In this document: positions 15,948-17,803 of the stretch, piece after piece
How positions within the stretch are numbered: the first letter of the stretch is position 1
How the letters are laid out: the number at the start of each line of letters is the position of its first letter
From: Scleromatobacter sp045810285
GTDB taxonomy: Bacteria > Pseudomonadota > Gammaproteobacteria > Burkholderiales > Burkholderiaceae_C
Assembly (NCBI GenBank): GCA_045810285.1
Contig: JBJMWE010000130.1
Coordinates: forward strand, 1 to 17,803
Direction of reading: 5' to 3'
DNA: 17,803 nucleotides
The notes under the pieces: model-generated
What the model saw: only the letters and a program-made list of their open reading frames with translations
What the model was told of the DNA's origin: nothing
The model's database searches: none
Program-made: the position numbers and the translations under genes

Positions 15948-16766
15948 GTGCTTTTGCGCCAACCCGCCACCCCCGACGCCGCGCCCGCCCAGGCGCTGCC
16001 GGTGGACGTGCGCCTCATGAACGCGATCGCCGTCGTCGTGTTCGTGCTGGCGCTGGTGGCGCTGGCGGCGGCGGCCGTCGCGTGGGCGGCGCGCCGCCCG
16101 CAGTTCCAGTTCGCCGACGTGCGGCTGGAGGGCGACCTGCAGCGCAACAGCGTGACGACCGTGCGTGCCAACGCGCTGCCGCACCTGGCCGGCAACTTCT
16201 TCACGATGGACCTGGCCCGCACGCGAGCCGCGTTCGAGCAGGTGCCGTGGGTGCGCCGCGCGGTGGTGCGGCGGGTGTGGCCCGACAAGCTGGTCGTCGC
16301 GCTGGAGGAGCACCAGCCCGTGGCGCTGTGGGACGGCGACGAGAACTCCGACAGGATGGTCAACAGCCACGGCGAGGTCTTCGAGGCCAACGTGGGCGAC
16401 GTCGAGGACGACAGCCTGCCGCAGTTCGGCGGCCCGGAGGGCACGTCGATGCAGGTGCTGGACATGTACCGCCGCCTGCGGCCCGTCTTCGCGAAGATGG
16501 ACGCCGACATCACCGCGCTGCGGCTGTCCGGCCGCGGCAGCTGGAAGGTCGACCTGGACGACGGCGCCACGATCGAGCTCGGCCGCGGCACGCAGGACGA
16601 GGTGGTGGATCGCACGACGCGCTTCGTGCGCACCGTGCCGCAGCTGCTGGACAAGTTCCACGCGCCGCTGGAGAACGCGGACCTCCGGCACGCGGAGGGC
16701 TATGCGGTGAAGTTGAAGGGCCTGTCGGTGAACGCCGACGCGAAGCAGCCGTCGGGCAAGCAATAG
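15948..16766 (+). CDS. ftsQ: Cell division protein FtsQ
   Basis: FtsQ is a bitopic divisome scaffold that holds FtsB and FtsL. The protein has 272 residues: a cytoplasmic N-terminus of about 25 residues, one membrane helix at about 26-47 (AIAVVVFVLALVALAAAAVAW), a periplasmic POTRA domain at about 54-125 (FADVRLEGDLQRNSV through WPDKLVVALEEHQPVALW), and a beta domain with LPQFGGPEGT (157-166). It starts with GTG 15948; GGGAG (15934-15938) nine bases upstream supports this. ATG 16017 is a weaker alternative that would remove most of the cytoplasmic tail. Position between ddl and ftsA is standard. Confidence 0.94.
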   Translation: MLLRQPATPDAAPAQALPVDVRLMNAIAVVVFVLALVALAAAAVAWAARRPQFQFADVRLEGDLQRNSVTTVRANALPHLAGNFFTMDLARTRAAFEQVPWVRRAVVRRVWPDKLVVALEEHQPVALWDGDENSDRMVNSHGEVFEANVGDVEDDSLPQFGGPEGTSMQVLDMYRRLRPVFAKMDADITALRLSGRGSWKVDLDDGATIELGRGTQDEVVDRTTRFVRTVPQLLDKFHAPLENADLRHAEGYAVKLKGLSVNADAKQPSGKQ

Positions 16767-16779
16767 GAAACGGACAGCA

Positions 16780-17803
16780 ATGGCCAAGGAATACAAGGAT
16801 CTCGTCGTCGGCCTGGACATCGGCACCGCGAAGGTGATGGCCGTCGTCGCCGAGATACTGCCGGGCGGCGAACTGCGGCTCGCGGGCCTGGGCGTCGCGC
16901 CGACGCACGGCTTGAAGCGCGGGGTCGTCGTCAACATCGACGCCACGGTGCAGTCCATCCAGCAGGCCTTGAAGGAGGCCGAGATGATGGCCGACTGCAA
17001 GATCTCGCGCGTCTACACGGGCATCACCGGCAGCCACATCCGCGGCCAGAATTCGACGGGCATGGTGATCGTGCGCGACAACCGCGAGGTCACGCCCACC
17101 GACATGGCGCGCGTGGTGGAGACGGCCAAGGCCATCAACATCCCCAACGACCAGCGCGTGCTGCTGGTCGAGCCGCAGGAATTCGTGATCGACGGCCACG
17201 AGGTCAAGGAGCCGATCGGCATGAGCGGCAGCCGGCTCGAGGTGCGGGTGCACATCGTCACCGGCGCGCAGAGCGCGGCCGAGAACATCGTCAAGTGCGT
17301 GCGCCGCTGCGGGCTCGAGGTGGACCAGCTGGTGCTCAATCCGAGCGCGTCGAGCCAGGCCGTGCTGACCCAGGACGAGATGGACCTGGGCGTCGCGCTG
17401 GTGGACATCGGCGCCGGCACCACCGACGTGGCGATCTTCACGGGCGGCTCGATCCGCCACACCGCGGTGATCCCGATCGCCGGCGACCTGATCACCAGCG
17501 ACATCGCGATGGCGCTGCGCACGCCGACGAAGGACGCCGAGGACATCAAGGTGGAGTCGGGCTTCGCCAAGCAGCTTCTGGCCGACCCGGAAACGCAGGT
17601 GGAAGTGCCGGGCCTGGGCGACCGCGGTCCGCGCATGCTCTCGCGGCAGGCACTGGCGGGCGTGATCGAACCGCGCGTCGAGGAGATCTTCTCGCTGGTG
17701 CACCAGGTGATCCGCGAATCGGGCTGCGAGGAGCTGCTGTCCTCGGGCATCGTGCTCACGGGCGGCACGGCGGTGATGCCCGGCATGGTGGAACTCGGGG
17801 AAG
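16780..17803 (+). CDS. ftsA: Cell division protein FtsA, 3' end outside the window
   Basis: FtsA is the actin-like ATPase that tethers FtsZ to the membrane. The first 341 residues are visible (E. coli FtsA has 420). Actin-fold motifs are phosphate-1 VVGLDIGTAKVMAVV (9-23), the 1C subdomain around 85-160 (VTPTDMARVVETAKAI and HIVTGAQSAAENI), phosphate-2 LVDIGAGTTDVAIF (207-220), and the adenosine motif GIVLTGGTAVMPGM (323-336). The C-terminal membrane-targeting helix would lie beyond the right edge. The start ATG 16780 follows ftsQ by 13 bases, with AGGAAACGGA as ribosome site. Confidence 0.97.
   Translation, partial: MAKEYKDLVVGLDIGTAKVMAVVAEILPGGELRLAGLGVAPTHGLKRGVVVNIDATVQSIQQALKEAEMMADCKISRVYTGITGSHIRGQNSTGMVIVRDNREVTPTDMARVVETAKAINIPNDQRVLLVEPQEFVIDGHEVKEPIGMSGSRLEVRVHIVTGAQSAAENIVKCVRRCGLEVDQLVLNPSASSQAVLTQDEMDLGVALVDIGAGTTDVAIFTGGSIRHTAVIPIAGDLITSDIAMALRTPTKDAEDIKVESGFAKQLLADPETQVEVPGLGDRGPRMLSRQALAGVIEPRVEEIFSLVHQVIRESGCEELLSSGIVLTGGTAVMPGMVELGE

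Overview
The window is one strand of a division and cell wall (dcw) cluster: mraZ, rsmH, ftsL, ftsI, murE, murF, mraY, murD, ftsW, murG, murC, ddl, ftsQ and the first three quarters of ftsA. All genes are on the + strand. Very high GC, almost exclusive G/C at third codon positions, the gene order (no murB between murC and ddl) and the protein style (for example the MurG and FtsW sequences) suggest a betaproteobacterium of the Burkholderiales, most like the Comamonadaceae. This placement is inference from style; no search was run.

Layout. Positions 1-718 hold no convincing gene. They carry three copies of a hairpin repeat and an AT-richer stretch leading into a promoter. A sigma70-like promoter (719-747) and a row of four 10-bp-spaced GTG boxes (743-778), which look like the MraZ operator, precede mraZ. 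From mraZ to ftsA the genes overlap by a few bases or are separated by at most 196 bases, and no convincing terminator is visible, so they read as one transcription unit continuing past the right edge, where ftsZ is expected.

How the genes work together. MurC, MurD, MurE and MurF add L-Ala, D-Glu, meso-diaminopimelate and D-Ala-D-Ala to UDP-MurNAc, and Ddl makes the D-Ala-D-Ala. MraY and MurG then build lipid I and lipid II at the inner face of the membrane. FtsW polymerises lipid II and FtsI cross-links it at the septum. FtsL, FtsQ and FtsA belong to the divisome that positions and activates this synthesis. MraZ is the cluster's own regulator, and RsmH methylates 16S rRNA.

What is unusual. 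(1) MurD is 716 residues long because about 210 Ala/Glu/Asp-rich residues are inserted in its central ATPase domain. (2) A palindromic repeat of about 85-92 bp fills the ftsI-murE gap (inverted) and the murD-ftsW gap (two tandem copies), and probably a diverged form lies before murD. Its ends supply the start codons of the downstream genes. (3) Each of the five gaps longer than 40 bases is spanned by a small open frame that starts on or just after the upstream stop and ends on the downstream start. (4) rsmH contains a sharply bounded tract of about 250 bp with different codon use. (5) The start codon of mraZ is unclear because its operator overlaps the candidate starts. I see no mobile element with a transposase, no CRISPR array and no RNA gene.
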